NCBI RefSeq assembly: GCF_007197555.1
Contig: NZ_CP041614.1
Coordinates: 3,774,001 to 3,838,000, forward strand
Origin: Shewanella psychropiezotolerans
GTDB lineage: Bacteria > Pseudomonadota > Gammaproteobacteria > Enterobacterales > Shewanellaceae
DNA: 64,000 bases
Reading direction: 5' to 3'
Shown: positions 1 through 8,024 of the stretch, one piece after another
Position numbering within the stretch: the stretch's first letter is position 1
How the letters are laid out: every line of letters starts with the position of its first letter
Notes under the pieces: model-generated
Databases searched by the model: none
What the model was told of the DNA's origin: nothing
The model's input: the letters and a program-made list of their open reading frames with translations, nothing else
Program-made: the position numbers and the translations under genes

Positions 1-2
1 CT

Positions 3-134
3 TCGGGTAAGAAATTACACCTACGTCACTTGAGTAATGACTGTAAACAGTTATTGCATAAGGCGGGAGATCTTGTCGAAGTTAATCTCATCGAAGATCC
101 TCACTACAAGATTGGCGACGATAAGCTAGATTAA
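3..134 (+). CDS. C-terminal fragment of a SulP-family anion transporter (STAS domain)
   Basis: Only the last 43 codons are in the window; the reading frame is open from base 3 and stops with TAA at 132-134. The residues run [20 protein letters not shown] and then an [20 protein letters not shown] tail. This resembles the C-terminal end of STAS domains in SulP sulfate/bicarbonate transporters of Shewanella and Vibrio, where a 'HLS-DC--LL-KAG-LVEVN' stretch precedes the C-terminus. The membrane domain would lie upstream, outside the window. The assignment rests on remembered family resemblance of a short piece, so it is moderate. A strong bidirectional terminator follows at once. Confidence 0.5.
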   Translation, partial: SGKKLHLRHLSNDCKQLLHKAGDLVEVNLIEDPHYKIGDDKLD

Positions 135-155
135 TTTTCGTCAGCCAAGTCTGAA

Positions 156-204
156 CTCCAGACATGAAAAAGGCGAGCTTAGCTCGCCTTTTTCATGTCT
201 GGAG
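156..204. terminator. Bidirectional intrinsic terminator, perfect 24-bp inverted repeat
   Basis: Arms 156-179 and 181-204 are perfectly complementary over 24 bp around a single central T. Each arm carries an A5/T5 run outside a GC-rich GGCGAGCT core, so a T-tract follows the stem on either strand. It lies between the convergent SulP gene (+) and the msr locus (-). Confidence 0.9.
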
Positions 205-209
205 CAATG

Positions 210-716
210 TCATTTCAACTTATCAGCAAAAGCAGCCCTAAATTTCTCTACTTTAGGCCTCACAACCATCTGACAATATGCTTGCTCACCGTTTTGCTCG
301 AAATAATCATTATGGATATTCTCTGCACTATAGAAGGTATTAAAACCAGAGATCTCTGTGACTATCGGCTTAGACCAGACTTTAGCTTGAGTTAGCTCTT
401 CTATCATCTGATTAGCAAGCTGACTCTGCACTTCATCATGGGCGAAAACAACCGAGCGATATTGTGGACCCACATCATGACCTTGTTGATTCAAGGTAGT
501 TGGATCATGACCCTGCCAAAACACAGCGAGCAATTCCTTAAAGCTGATGACTCTTGGGTCAAACTCGATATGAACGACTTCTGCATGGGTTGTCATACCC
601 GAGCAGACGGCTTTATAATTTGCGCTCGCCTCATCACCGCCGCAATATCCAGACTGAACTGAGATAACCCCTCGAAGTTGGGTGAACATAGCTTCGAAGC
701 ACCAGAAGCATCCCCT
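210..716 (-). pseudogene. msrA: Peptide-methionine (S)-S-oxide reductase MsrA, frameshifted from upstream MsrB
   Basis: MsrA reduces the S epimer of methionine sulfoxide in oxidised proteins. The frame reads GCFWCFEAMFTQLRGV at its 5' end, so the catalytic GCFWC motif is encoded, followed by the family's SGYCGG and HAEVVHIEFDP motifs and a C-terminal region with a candidate recycling cysteine (AYCQMVV). The first ATG in frame (689) lies after the catalytic cysteine, so initiation there would give a dead enzyme of 159 residues. Upstream, the frame joins the MsrB frame if one G is added to the G4 run at 712-715. The gene is therefore best read as the second half of an MsrB-MsrA fusion broken by a 1-nt deletion, or mis-sequenced. 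Confidence 0.85.
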
Positions 717-1111
717 CCAAGCGTCGCAAACTGATATTTGTTTAGCTCATCGGCTGCAGAATGAGCCTTGAACACCATAGAAACGGAATTAACGCAGTGA
801 CGAATATTGTTCTCGGTTAAATACTCCCCTTCAAACACATGGCCCAGATGGGCATCACACTGAGCGCAGACTATTTCGACTCTCTGACCATCGGCATCGG
901 CAATTCGTTTGACGGCCCCTTGGATCTCGTCATCGAAGGCGGGCCAGCCACAATGGGCATTAAACTTATGTTCAGATAAATACAGGGGCGCTTCACAACG
1001 TTTGCACACATAACTCCCCTGAACATCATGCAGGTGGTACTCCCCGCTAAAAGGCCGTTCGGTGCCCTTTTCTTCAATCACATGTCGTTCAAAATCGGTG
1101 AGTTCACGCAT
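593..1111 (-). CDS. msrB: Peptide-methionine (R)-S-oxide reductase MsrB (N-terminal half of an MsrB-MsrA fusion)
   Basis: MsrB reduces methionine-R-sulfoxide. The two zinc-binding pairs are CKRC (about residues 37-40) and CAQC (about 83-86), and the catalytic cysteine lies in RHCVNS (family RYCINS type). The domain ends near residue 130. It runs into KYQFATLGG, exactly the linker expected before an MsrA GCFWC motif, and then about 40 unrelated residues after the frame slips at 712-715. The MsrB domain itself is complete and probably active. The last 97 bases overlap the shorter ATG-initiated MsrA frame. B-then-A fusions are known in related bacteria. Confidence 0.9.
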   Translation of the reverse strand: MRELTDFERHVIEEKGTERPFSGEYHLHDVQGSYVCKRCEAPLYLSEHKFNAHCGWPAFDDEIQGAVKRIADADGQRVEIVCAQCDAHLGHVFEGEYLTENNIRHCVNSVSMVFKAHSAADELNKYQFATLGGDASGASKLCSPNFEGLSQFSLDIAAVMRRAQIIKPSARV

Positions 1112-1413
1112 ACTTGTTACTCTTAATTCGCTGTGTAGATTAGACCTGAGATCTTCATCTTCTCTTTCAAATATAAACGACGCAAGACAAACCGCAATTT
1201 ATTGTCTGTTCTGCGAATTTTTTGAAACTATTTTTATCTTAGCTGTTCTTGCTTATGCCTTTATTCTTAAATTATTATTTCCTATAATGTTCGGTGCTTA
1301 TCTCTTTAAAAAACAATGATGAGGTGATTTCCATCACACTTAATTGCCCCTTAGCCCTAGCCTAGATAAACTAGGCTTGGGTTTATCAATTATAAAAAGT
1401 TAAGAAGACTGAG
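1112..1413. other. Intergenic region between divergent msrB and the 2OG oxygenase gene
   Basis: About 300 AT-rich bases that must carry both divergent promoters. I see no repeat, no convincing small gene and no operator strong enough to name. A Shine-Dalgarno-like AAGAAG sits just before the ATG at 1414. Confidence 0.4.
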
Positions 1414-2253
1414 ATGAAATTAGAAACAATCGATTATCAAGCACCCGATAGTGCAGTAAAGTTCGTCCAATCATTAAGAGATACTGGCTTTGGCGTACTG
1501 GCTAATCATCCAATTGATAAGGCCTTAGTAGAAAAAATATACACAGAGTGGCAAACCTTCTTCAACAGTGAAGAGAAACATGACTTTCTGTTTAAACCTG
1601 AAACCCAAGATGGCTTCTTTCCAGCTGAAGTATCCGAAACGGCTAAGGGCCACACGGTTAAAGATATCAAGGAGTATTACCATGTCTATCCTTGGGGACG
1701 TATTCCTGAATCCTTGAAAGAGAACATCTTAGCTTACTATCAGCTCGCCAATGAGCTTGCTGAAGAGTTGCTTCAGTGGATAGAAGAGCATTCACCTGCA
1801 GATGTTGCGGTAAACTACTCCATTGCCTTACCTAAGATGATTGAAGGCAGTCATAAGACCTTGCTACGCATATTACATTACCCGGGAATGACAGGTGATG
1901 AAGAAGTTGGGGCTATCCGCGCCGCGGCTCATGAAGACATAAACCTAATCACCCTGCTACCCGCGGCGAATGAACCAGGTCTTCAGGTGAAAGGCCAAGA
2001 CGGCGAATGGATTGACGTACCTTGTGATTTTGGCAGCCTAATCATCAATATCGGTGACATGTTGCAAGAAGCTTCCGGCGGTTACTTCCCATCTACCACT
2101 CATAGGGTGATCAATCCAGTGGGCACAGATATGTCCAAGCCTAGGGTATCATTGCCGTTATTCTTGCATCCTAACCCAGAGGTTGTGCTCTCTAGCCGTT
2201 ACACGGCAGACAGTTATCTTATGGAGCGATTGAGAGAATTAGGTGTGATCTAA
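1414..2253 (+). CDS. 2-oxoglutarate/Fe(II) oxygenase of the isopenicillin N synthase-like family
   Basis: This is a 279-residue cytosolic enzyme of the IPNS-like dioxygenase superfamily. The N-terminal DIOX_N segment has a typical LRDTGFGVLANHPI start (residues about 22-35). The catalytic jelly-roll shows the iron-binding HxD (AHEDINLITLLP, about 173) and the distal His (STTHRVINP), followed by the RVSLPLFLHP strand with the Arg expected to bind 2-oxoglutarate. The substrate is unknown; such genes are common in Shewanella and Vibrio without an assigned pathway. It stands alone, with AAGAAG before the ATG and a terminator right after the stop. Confidence 0.85.
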   Translation: MKLETIDYQAPDSAVKFVQSLRDTGFGVLANHPIDKALVEKIYTEWQTFFNSEEKHDFLFKPETQDGFFPAEVSETAKGHTVKDIKEYYHVYPWGRIPESLKENILAYYQLANELAEELLQWIEEHSPADVAVNYSIALPKMIEGSHKTLLRILHYPGMTGDEEVGAIRAAAHEDINLITLLPAANEPGLQVKGQDGEWIDVPCDFGSLIINIGDMLQEASGGYFPSTTHRVINPVGTDMSKPRVSLPLFLHPNPEVVLSSRYTADSYLMERLRELGVI

Positions 2254-2276
2254 GCGCTACTCCAGTGACTTTCCAT

Positions 2277-2302
2277 AAAAAAGCGCCTAAGGGCGCTTTT
2301 TT
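2277..2302 (+). terminator. Intrinsic terminator after the oxygenase gene
   Basis: GCGCC (2283-2287) pairs with GGCGC (2292-2296). The stem is extended by A6/T6, and the T6 run directly follows it. Confidence 0.85.
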
Positions 2303-2362
2303 AATGAAATTTTCCCCTAACAAGGTAAAATCCCTACATCAAAACTAATACAGAGCAATAAA

Positions 2363-3301
2363 ATGGCTATTCAGTGGTATCCCGGACATATGCATAAGGC
2401 GCGTAAAGAGATCGAAGAGGTCATGCCTCAGGTCGATCTTGTGATCGAGGTGCTCGATGCGAGGATCCCATACAGCAGTGAGAATCCTGTCGTTTCAACA
2501 CTTCGTGGTGACAAGCCCTGTATTAAGCTATTAAACAAGTCAGACTTGGCCGATCCTGAAACCACTCAAAGATGGATAGAGTATCTTGAGCGGGAGCAAG
2601 GCGTTAAAGCCATGGCTATCACTACTTTGCAAGCCGCTCAAGTGAAGAAAATCCCCGACCTATGCCGTAAATTTGTCCCTAGTCGGGATAAACTCGAAAA
2701 AGATATTCGTACCATGATCATGGGGATCCCAAATGTGGGTAAATCCACCATCATCAATACTCTCGCAGGCCGTATGATTGCCAAGACAGGCAACGAACCC
2801 GCAGTGACAAAAGTTCAGCAGCGTATCAATTTAAGAAATGGCATCGTCTTGTCTGACACACCCGGCATTCTCTGGCCTAAAGTCGACAATGAAAAGAGCA
2901 GTTATCGTCTGGCCATCACAGGTGCAATTAAAGATACCGCCATGGAATATGAAGATGTCGCCATGTTTGCTGCCGAGTACTTTTTAAAGGCCTACCCTGA
3001 AGCGATTGCCGAGCGTTATAAACTTAAAGAGCTACCCGATACCGACATCGAGTTATTAGAGGCCATAGGCCGAAAAAGAGGGGCACTGCGCCCAGGTGGA
3101 CGTATCGACTTGCATAAGGTATCTGAATTAGTCCTTCATGAATTCCGTTCAGGAAAAATTGGCCAACTTTCATTAGAAACCCCCGAAATGGCTGAACAAG
3201 AAAAAGCTGAAGTCGCGGTGATAATGGCAGAAAAAGCCGCTAAAGATGAAAAGAGGAAAGAAAAGGAAAGACTTAAGCTTGCAGGAAAGCGTCATAGATA
3301 A
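2363..3301 (+). CDS. ylqF: Ribosome biogenesis GTPase YlqF/RbgA
   Basis: This circularly permuted GTPase acts in assembly of the large ribosomal subunit. The permuted motif order is visible: G4 NKSD (about residue 57), then the P-loop GIPNVGKST (about 119-127), then G3 DTPG (about 170). The N-terminus MAIQWYPGHMHKAR is the family signature. The C-terminus is a very basic, Lys/Glu-rich tail that should be disordered and could bind RNA. At 312 residues it has normal family length. It is monocistronic and followed by a repeat element. Confidence 0.93.
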   Translation: MAIQWYPGHMHKARKEIEEVMPQVDLVIEVLDARIPYSSENPVVSTLRGDKPCIKLLNKSDLADPETTQRWIEYLEREQGVKAMAITTLQAAQVKKIPDLCRKFVPSRDKLEKDIRTMIMGIPNVGKSTIINTLAGRMIAKTGNEPAVTKVQQRINLRNGIVLSDTPGILWPKVDNEKSSYRLAITGAIKDTAMEYEDVAMFAAEYFLKAYPEAIAERYKLKELPDTDIELLEAIGRKRGALRPGGRIDLHKVSELVLHEFRSGKIGQLSLETPEMAEQEKAEVAVIMAEKAAKDEKRKEKERLKLAGKRHR

Positions 3302-3408
3302 TCCATAACAGCCTCCTCTTTGATGTGCTTGGGAACAGCCTCCCAAGCACATATATCTTGTATCAAGCCAACAAACACGGCTTCGGCACTGGGCGAGCGA
3401 CATATGCT

Positions 3409-3674
3409 ATACCAACCCGATTAAATATGTGATCGTTCAGCGGGAGTTCAAAGTGCTGTAGGCAAGGCGGATGTTTGAAGCTAATAGTTATTCTATATCG
3501 AGAACATGTAACGCAGCATAAAGTGCTTTGAAACCCGCACTACGTGAGCCACTCAGACATTCCACTTCTGTGTTGCACTGACTTAAAAGGGAATAACCAT
3601 TTCTACATCAATGCGCCTTGAATTGAAAAGCCTGAGTGGCTCTGAAATGAGTAAATATTTAATGAGGTTGGTAT
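3409..3674. mobile_element. MITE-like element, 266 bp, with imperfect terminal inverted repeats
   Basis: The left end ATACCAACCCGATTAAATAT is mirrored at the right end, whose reverse complement begins ATACCAACCTCATTAAATAT. Inside is a further perfect 10-bp inverted pair, AGCCACTCAG and CTGAGTGGCT. It holds no reading frame of note. It fills the gap between ylqF and the ligase gene and matches the size of the element at 23303. The outer bases resemble the short palindromes found across the window. It is probably a non-autonomous element, but no transposase is present to prove it. Confidence 0.6.
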
Positions 3675-3738
3675 TACCCATACAGACAAACAAGACACTT
3701 TCAATATTCATTTAATGTAAATGGCCTTTTAGTTATAT

Positions 3739-4596
3739 TTATTCAATGGACCTTACCCTAAGAAATCGAGCAAACCTAGGCGTTCCTTTCTGGGTAAACC
3801 CAGAGTACTGATAGGTGACAGTCGAGCCAATCTCAGGTGGATATCTTCTCTCTTTCATACTAAAGCCTGTACCGAGTTTGAATCTGACTCCTTGCTGATT
3901 TTCAACAAGCAAAGACCCCATCACACCTTGCAGCTTCCCCTTACCCGCCTGATAAGCAATGACTCTTGCTTCTGCATCATAATAAGGTTTAAGTTTAATC
4001 AGGTTCAAGTTCCGACCGGCGACATACAATGAACTAAGCTTATGCAACATCAAGCCTTCGCCGCCGTCGGCTACTACTTCAGTGAACCAGGTATCAAGCT
4101 GATGCTGATTATCAAATCTCTTCTGCTCTATCAGCTCTAGATACTCAGTTCCAAAGTTCAAATCTTTGTTTGCCGTGGCATATCTTTCGACAAAAGACCC
4201 CGAATGAGATGGCAGATCGAACACCATAAACTTAACCATTCGCCACTGTGCATCGATAGGCTCTTTTCTTCTCGCCAGAGATGACATCTGCTCGAAGGTT
4301 CCTCTTCCCATCCACAGTTCACCGTCTAAAGGGTAAGTAGGAAAACCGTCGACAAACCAGTCAGGTACAGCAATTAATCGACCGGATCTAGAGTTCATCT
4401 GACGTCCATTCCAATAGCCTCTGACCCCATCAAGTTTTTCACTGACCAGATAACCTGATACGGGACCTTCCATATCTGTGTGTACTGCCAGTTGGATATT
4501 AGCAGGCATGGGGTTGGATAGGCTAAGTGGTGGGTATATAGCAGTGCCACAGAGGATAAAAATCAGTACTGAATACGTTAAAATGTGTCTATACAT
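3739..4596 (-). CDS. ligE: Periplasmic ATP-dependent DNA ligase, LigE type
   Basis: This is a 285-residue minimal ATP-dependent ligase. The nucleotidyltransferase motif I is EKLDGVRGYW (about residues 53-62, Lys as adenylation site), with motif III-like LDGELWMGRG, motif IV GGEGLMLH and motif V LIKLKPYYDAE. An OB-fold follows. It has only the two core domains and no extra DNA-binding domain. The N-terminus, MYRHILTYSVLIFILCGTAI, is a hydrophobic export signal, which distinguishes LigE from replicative ligases and places it in the periplasm. Its suspected roles are repair or processing of DNA in the envelope, for example during uptake. The 5' leader contains a 9-bp hairpin at 4622-4642. Confidence 0.88.
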   Translation of the reverse strand: MYRHILTYSVLIFILCGTAIYPPLSLSNPMPANIQLAVHTDMEGPVSGYLVSEKLDGVRGYWNGRQMNSRSGRLIAVPDWFVDGFPTYPLDGELWMGRGTFEQMSSLARRKEPIDAQWRMVKFMVFDLPSHSGSFVERYATANKDLNFGTEYLELIEQKRFDNQHQLDTWFTEVVADGGEGLMLHKLSSLYVAGRNLNLIKLKPYYDAEARVIAYQAGKGKLQGVMGSLLVENQQGVRFKLGTGFSMKERRYPPEIGSTVTYQYSGFTQKGTPRFARFLRVRSIE

Positions 4597-4621
4597 GGAG
4601 CGCTCCTTCGTCTGGTTTGAG

Positions 4622-4642
4622 CAGGTTAAATCCTTTAACCTG
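4622..4642. promoter_or_regulatory. Perfect 9-bp hairpin upstream of ligE
   Basis: CAGGTTAAA (4622-4630) and TTTAACCTG (4634-4642) flank a TCC loop, 26 bases before the ligE start on the minus strand. There is no T-tract. It could be an operator or a leader hairpin; its function is unknown. Confidence 0.35.
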
Positions 4643-4801
4643 TGGTAACGACTTTATTTATACAGATTGGTATTACAATAAATATCAGTGTAGAACATGA
4701 ACCAATTTAATTGAAATAGGTCTCAAATATTCCAAGTGATATACTCTGCGCAAATTTAGCTAACATCTTTAGCAATCAGTTTATCAATTTGATAACAATA
4801 C

Positions 4802-4834
4802 AGACTTTTACCTCTACAAGAGCGGGTAAAGTCT
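4802..4834 (+). promoter_or_regulatory. Stem-loop in the dgkA leader
   Basis: AGACTTT-ACC (4802-4812, one bulged T) pairs with GGTAAAGTCT (4825-4834). The loop is 12 nt and the stem ends 13 nt before the dgkA ATG. It has no T-run, so it looks like a leader structure rather than a terminator. Confidence 0.35.
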
Positions 4835-4847
4835 TAGACGGAAAATT

Positions 4848-5219
4848 ATGAAACCAGAAAACAATCATGGTATAAAGCGAATTATTAGGGCTACAGGCTT
4901 CTCAATGAAGGGGCTTAGGGCTGCCTGGGTTCACGAAGCAGCATTCAGGCAAGAACTCATGTTAGCCATCGTCATGTTGCCAATCGCAGTATTAGTGGAT
5001 ATCGCGACTCTTGAGAAGCTATTGCTTATCTTTAGCCTCTTTATCGTACTTATCGTTGAATTGTTAAATTCTGCCATCGAAGCGGTCGTCGATAGAATAG
5101 GCGATGAGATCCATACCTTAAGCGGACAAGCCAAAGATATCGCCTCTGCGGCGGTATTTATGAGCCTGGCTCTGTGTGGAATCACTTGGGCGGTAATATT
5201 GGGCAGCAGATACCTTTAA
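4848..5219 (+). CDS. dgkA: Diacylglycerol kinase DgkA
   Basis: This small inner-membrane enzyme phosphorylates diacylglycerol to phosphatidic acid and recycles lipid released during osmoregulated glucan synthesis. The 123 residues match the family length. An N-terminal amphipathic part (GFSMKGLRAAWVHEAAFRQE) is followed by three membrane helices. The catalytic signature ELLNSAIEAVVDRI is intact, with its key glutamates. It sits alone after a leader hairpin, and an A/T-rich repeat region follows. Confidence 0.95.
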   Translation: MKPENNHGIKRIIRATGFSMKGLRAAWVHEAAFRQELMLAIVMLPIAVLVDIATLEKLLLIFSLFIVLIVELLNSAIEAVVDRIGDEIHTLSGQAKDIASAAVFMSLALCGITWAVILGSRYL

Positions 5220-5635
5220 TTATCAGCTATCTCAGTAACAAGTTTCACTCCAACAGTTCTATTGCAATATGTAGCCAGTTGGAGTGCAGACTTACCTTCA
5301 GCATCTGTCAGACACTCCCAATCTATACACTTAATATTGCAGAATATAGTCTTCTGTATCTGTCAGACACTTCCAGTCTAAGCCTTAATATTACAGAAAA
5401 TACCGCCTTTCTCTTACACGAGAAATAGCAATGACTCCAAGGATATAGAAGATTTAGCTGAATCTGAACAGGGGTAAATCCCACATAAAGAAAACAGAAT
5501 CCACACTCTTTTTAGACATTTATTGATACAAATCATTCACAAATAGACGCAATCTGCTACTATAGTATTACTAAATGATTCGAATCCAATAGAATCAAGT
5601 ACTTATAGTTATAATAAATTTTGACGGAGTCGCCT
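5220..5635. other. Intergenic region with hairpin and 55-bp tandem repeat
   Basis: The stretch holds a perfect 9-bp inverted repeat, CACTCCAAC (5246-5254) with GTTGGAGTG (5278-5286), and a two-copy tandem repeat (5303-5412). There is no good terminator for dgkA and no convincing coding frame. The promoter of the following barrel gene should lie in the AT-rich part after 5500. Confidence 0.5.
5303..5412. repeat. Two-copy imperfect direct repeat, period 55 bp
   Basis: ATCTGTCAGACACT starts at 5303 and again at 5358. Further aligned blocks include TTAATATT-CAGAA in both copies. The copies differ at a modest number of positions. Confidence 0.6.
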
Positions 5636-6547
5636 TTGCTCAAAAGATTAGGCATCTCATTTTCATGTCTTTTGGCCGCTTGCCAAACATACGCAGCTGA
5701 TAATGATCAGGCTTTGCAAGATTTTGCATCTATAAATGATCTAGATAACCAAGTTGTGCTCAGAATAGGTGGATTTTACTCCAACTCCAATTCAAGCATG
5801 GATGTAACGAATCCCATATTAGGTCAGGACTTTAAGATCGATTTCGAAGAAGATCTTAAGCTTGAAGAATCTCAATTTTTACCTTTCTTTGAAATGTTTT
5901 ACCACTTCAATGAGCGACACAGCCTGTATATCGACTGGAAGCAGTTGCATCGAACAGCTGAAATTCAGGCGATCACCACACCATTCCAGGTAAACTTCGA
6001 AGATAAAGTCTACGACATAAAAGCGGGCGCTAAGCTTAAAACCACCTTAAATATGGATATCGCCAGATTAGGTTACGGCTATAACTTCTACCAAGGGAAT
6101 AACTACAATCTAGGCCTGTCTGTGGGCTTACATACCATGTTTATCAAAACGGGGTTTGAGGGTGATATTGGTGCCTGCATCGAACAAGACCTTGTGCTCA
6201 AATGTGATCAACAACCTCTCGACAGAGCCATTGATGAGAGTGTCACCGCTCCCCTTCCCGATATTGGCCTTTACGGTGACTATGAATTTAGCCCGGGATT
6301 CAGATTCACTGCTCACGTGCAATATTTTTATATCAAGCTTGATGATCTCAAGGGTAGCCTAGTAGACATACGTGCAGGTGTAGAAGCCGAGATCACAGAA
6401 AACTGGCACATGACAGCGGCATTTAATTATTATGAAGTTGATGTCGATTATACGCAAAGGACAAATGTCGGTGATATTCATGTGGCCGATTACAACCTCT
6501 ACTATAGCTTCATAGGGCCTATGCTATCTGTTAGCTATCGTTTCTAA
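5636..6547 (+). CDS. Outer-membrane beta-barrel protein of unknown function
   Basis: The start chosen is TTG at 5636, because GGAG lies 7 nt before it and it gives a clean signal peptide (MLKRLGISFSCLLAACQTYA, then cleavage near AYA-A). An in-frame TTG at 5621 would place the Shine-Dalgarno inside the gene. The mature part, about 285 residues, has alternating polar/apolar strands and ends in SVSYRF, a terminal aromatic residue typical of BAM-inserted barrels. I do not recognise a named family. A periplasmic turn region contains one Cys pair (GACIEQDLVLKCD). It is convergent with the SpmAB-like gene. Confidence 0.7.
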   Translation: MLKRLGISFSCLLAACQTYAADNDQALQDFASINDLDNQVVLRIGGFYSNSNSSMDVTNPILGQDFKIDFEEDLKLEESQFLPFFEMFYHFNERHSLYIDWKQLHRTAEIQAITTPFQVNFEDKVYDIKAGAKLKTTLNMDIARLGYGYNFYQGNNYNLGLSVGLHTMFIKTGFEGDIGACIEQDLVLKCDQQPLDRAIDESVTAPLPDIGLYGDYEFSPGFRFTAHVQYFYIKLDDLKGSLVDIRAGVEAEITENWHMTAAFNYYEVDVDYTQRTNVGDIHVADYNLYYSFIGPMLSVSYRF

Positions 6548-6608
6548 ATAATACATCGGAGTGAATCGAGAAACGACTCACTCCGACTCAAGCTCCCCTC
6601 GTCAGCCC

Positions 6609-7835
6609 TTAACCATAAAACTGATAACACACCAGAATCGCCGCGATAATCCCCGCCAAATCGGCCGTTAAACCACAGAACAAGGCATGGCGTCCATTGC
6701 GTATGCCTACGGCACCAAAATACACGGCCAATACATAAAAGGTGGTTTCGGTGCTGCCTTGAAATACTGCCGCCAAACGGCCAGCGAAGGAATCTGCGCC
6801 ATGATGTTCCATGGTTTCTAACATCATGGCCCTTGCACCTGAGCCACTAAAAGGCTTCATTATCGCGGTAGGCAAGGCATCGACAAAACGTGTGTCTCCG
6901 CCTACCACAGAGACGATGACGGAGATGAGGTGTAGCAGGTAATCCAAGGCTCCAGAGGCGCGAAGTAGGCCAATCGCCAATAACATGGCCAACAGGTAAG
7001 GAATGAGTTTTATCGATTGAGCAAAGCCTTCTTTGGCGCCTTCGATAAATTCATCATAAACCGCGACCTTACGCATGCCTGCGACCAAGATAAAACTAAA
7101 CACCAATATCAATAAGATACCATTGCCCATGGCCGTGGATAAGGTGCCTATCGCCGTTGTCGTCAAGGTGCCTAAATAGAACACCAGTGCCGTGATTGAG
7201 CCAAAAATCAAGGCTCCATAGCCCATAACAACGGCATTGAGTAAGGATAAGCGCTGAAACAGCGCCACCACAAGCACTCCGACAATCGTGGAAGCCGATG
7301 TCGCCAGTAAGATTGGCAAAAAGATATCGGCTGGCGCCTCAGCCCCTTGCTGGGCTCGATAGAGAAAAACGGTAACAGGCACTAAGGTCACTGACGAGGT
7401 ATTCAATACCAAAAACAAGATCTGGGCGTTTGTCGCCACCGTTTTATTCGGGTTTAAGGTTTGTAAATCCTGCATCGCCTTCAAGCCCAGGGGCGTTGCC
7501 GCATTATCTAACCCGAGCACATTGGCGGTGAGATTCATGGTCACACTCCCATAGGCGGGATGGCCCCTCGGCACTTCTGGCATCAACCTAGATAGAAGAG
7601 GTTCAAATATCCTGGAAAACACACTGACAACCCCGGCTTTCTCCCCCACACGCATCAGCCCCATCCATAAAGAGAGTACGCCGATGAGACCAAGCGCAAT
7701 TTCAGCCGCTAGTTTAGCGCTGCTAAATAACGCCGTCACCGATGCCGATAACACCTCAAGATTACCATTGAATAACTGAATACAGATGGCAAACAAGGCG
7801 GTGACAAAAAAGAAATACCAAATTCGATTTAACAC
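6609..7835 (-). CDS. SpmA/SpmB-type nucleoside-recognition (Gate) domain membrane protein
   Basis: This 408-residue polytopic inner-membrane protein resembles a fusion of Bacillus spore maturation proteins SpmA and SpmB. The N-terminal half carries a Gate domain (GLIGVLSLWMGLMRVGEKAG; NLTANVLGLDNAATPLG) and the C-terminal half a second one (PFSGSGARAMMLE; GSTETTFYVLAVYFG). About ten hydrophobic segments are visible. Non-sporulating gamma-proteobacteria carry this fused form, and its substrate is not known. The gene stands alone, and rsmF is divergent. Confidence 0.85.
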   Translation of the reverse strand: MLNRIWYFFFVTALFAICIQLFNGNLEVLSASVTALFSSAKLAAEIALGLIGVLSLWMGLMRVGEKAGVVSVFSRIFEPLLSRLMPEVPRGHPAYGSVTMNLTANVLGLDNAATPLGLKAMQDLQTLNPNKTVATNAQILFLVLNTSSVTLVPVTVFLYRAQQGAEAPADIFLPILLATSASTIVGVLVVALFQRLSLLNAVVMGYGALIFGSITALVFYLGTLTTTAIGTLSTAMGNGILLILVFSFILVAGMRKVAVYDEFIEGAKEGFAQSIKLIPYLLAMLLAIGLLRASGALDYLLHLISVIVSVVGGDTRFVDALPTAIMKPFSGSGARAMMLETMEHHGADSFAGRLAAVFQGSTETTFYVLAVYFGAVGIRNGRHALFCGLTADLAGIIAAILVCYQFYG

Positions 7836-7927
7836 AGAACTTCCTTAATAGGGCGAAACAAAATAACCAAACATCATCTACAGGGCTCACTGAATAATCG
7901 AGATTATTAAGCTACAGATCCTGAAAT

Positions 7928-7972
7928 CTTGAGCTTAACCCGGACTCAAGCTAGGCTGCTCTATGGTATAAT
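7928..7972 (+). promoter_or_regulatory. Probable rsmF promoter region with inverted repeat
   Basis: A TATAAT -10 box (7967-7972) lies 53 bases before the rsmF start. A CTTGAG/CTCAAG inverted repeat (7928-7933, 7945-7950) covers the -35 region, whose own match to consensus is poor. Confidence 0.45.
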
Positions 7973-8024
7973 CACGCAAATTTCAGCTCGTCACCATGCT
8001 TTTTATTAGCATCTGGCTCAGTAC

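Noticed and set aside
5570..5600. GATTCGAATCC resembling a tRNA T-loop
   Set aside because: It is an isolated short match without any cloverleaf around it.
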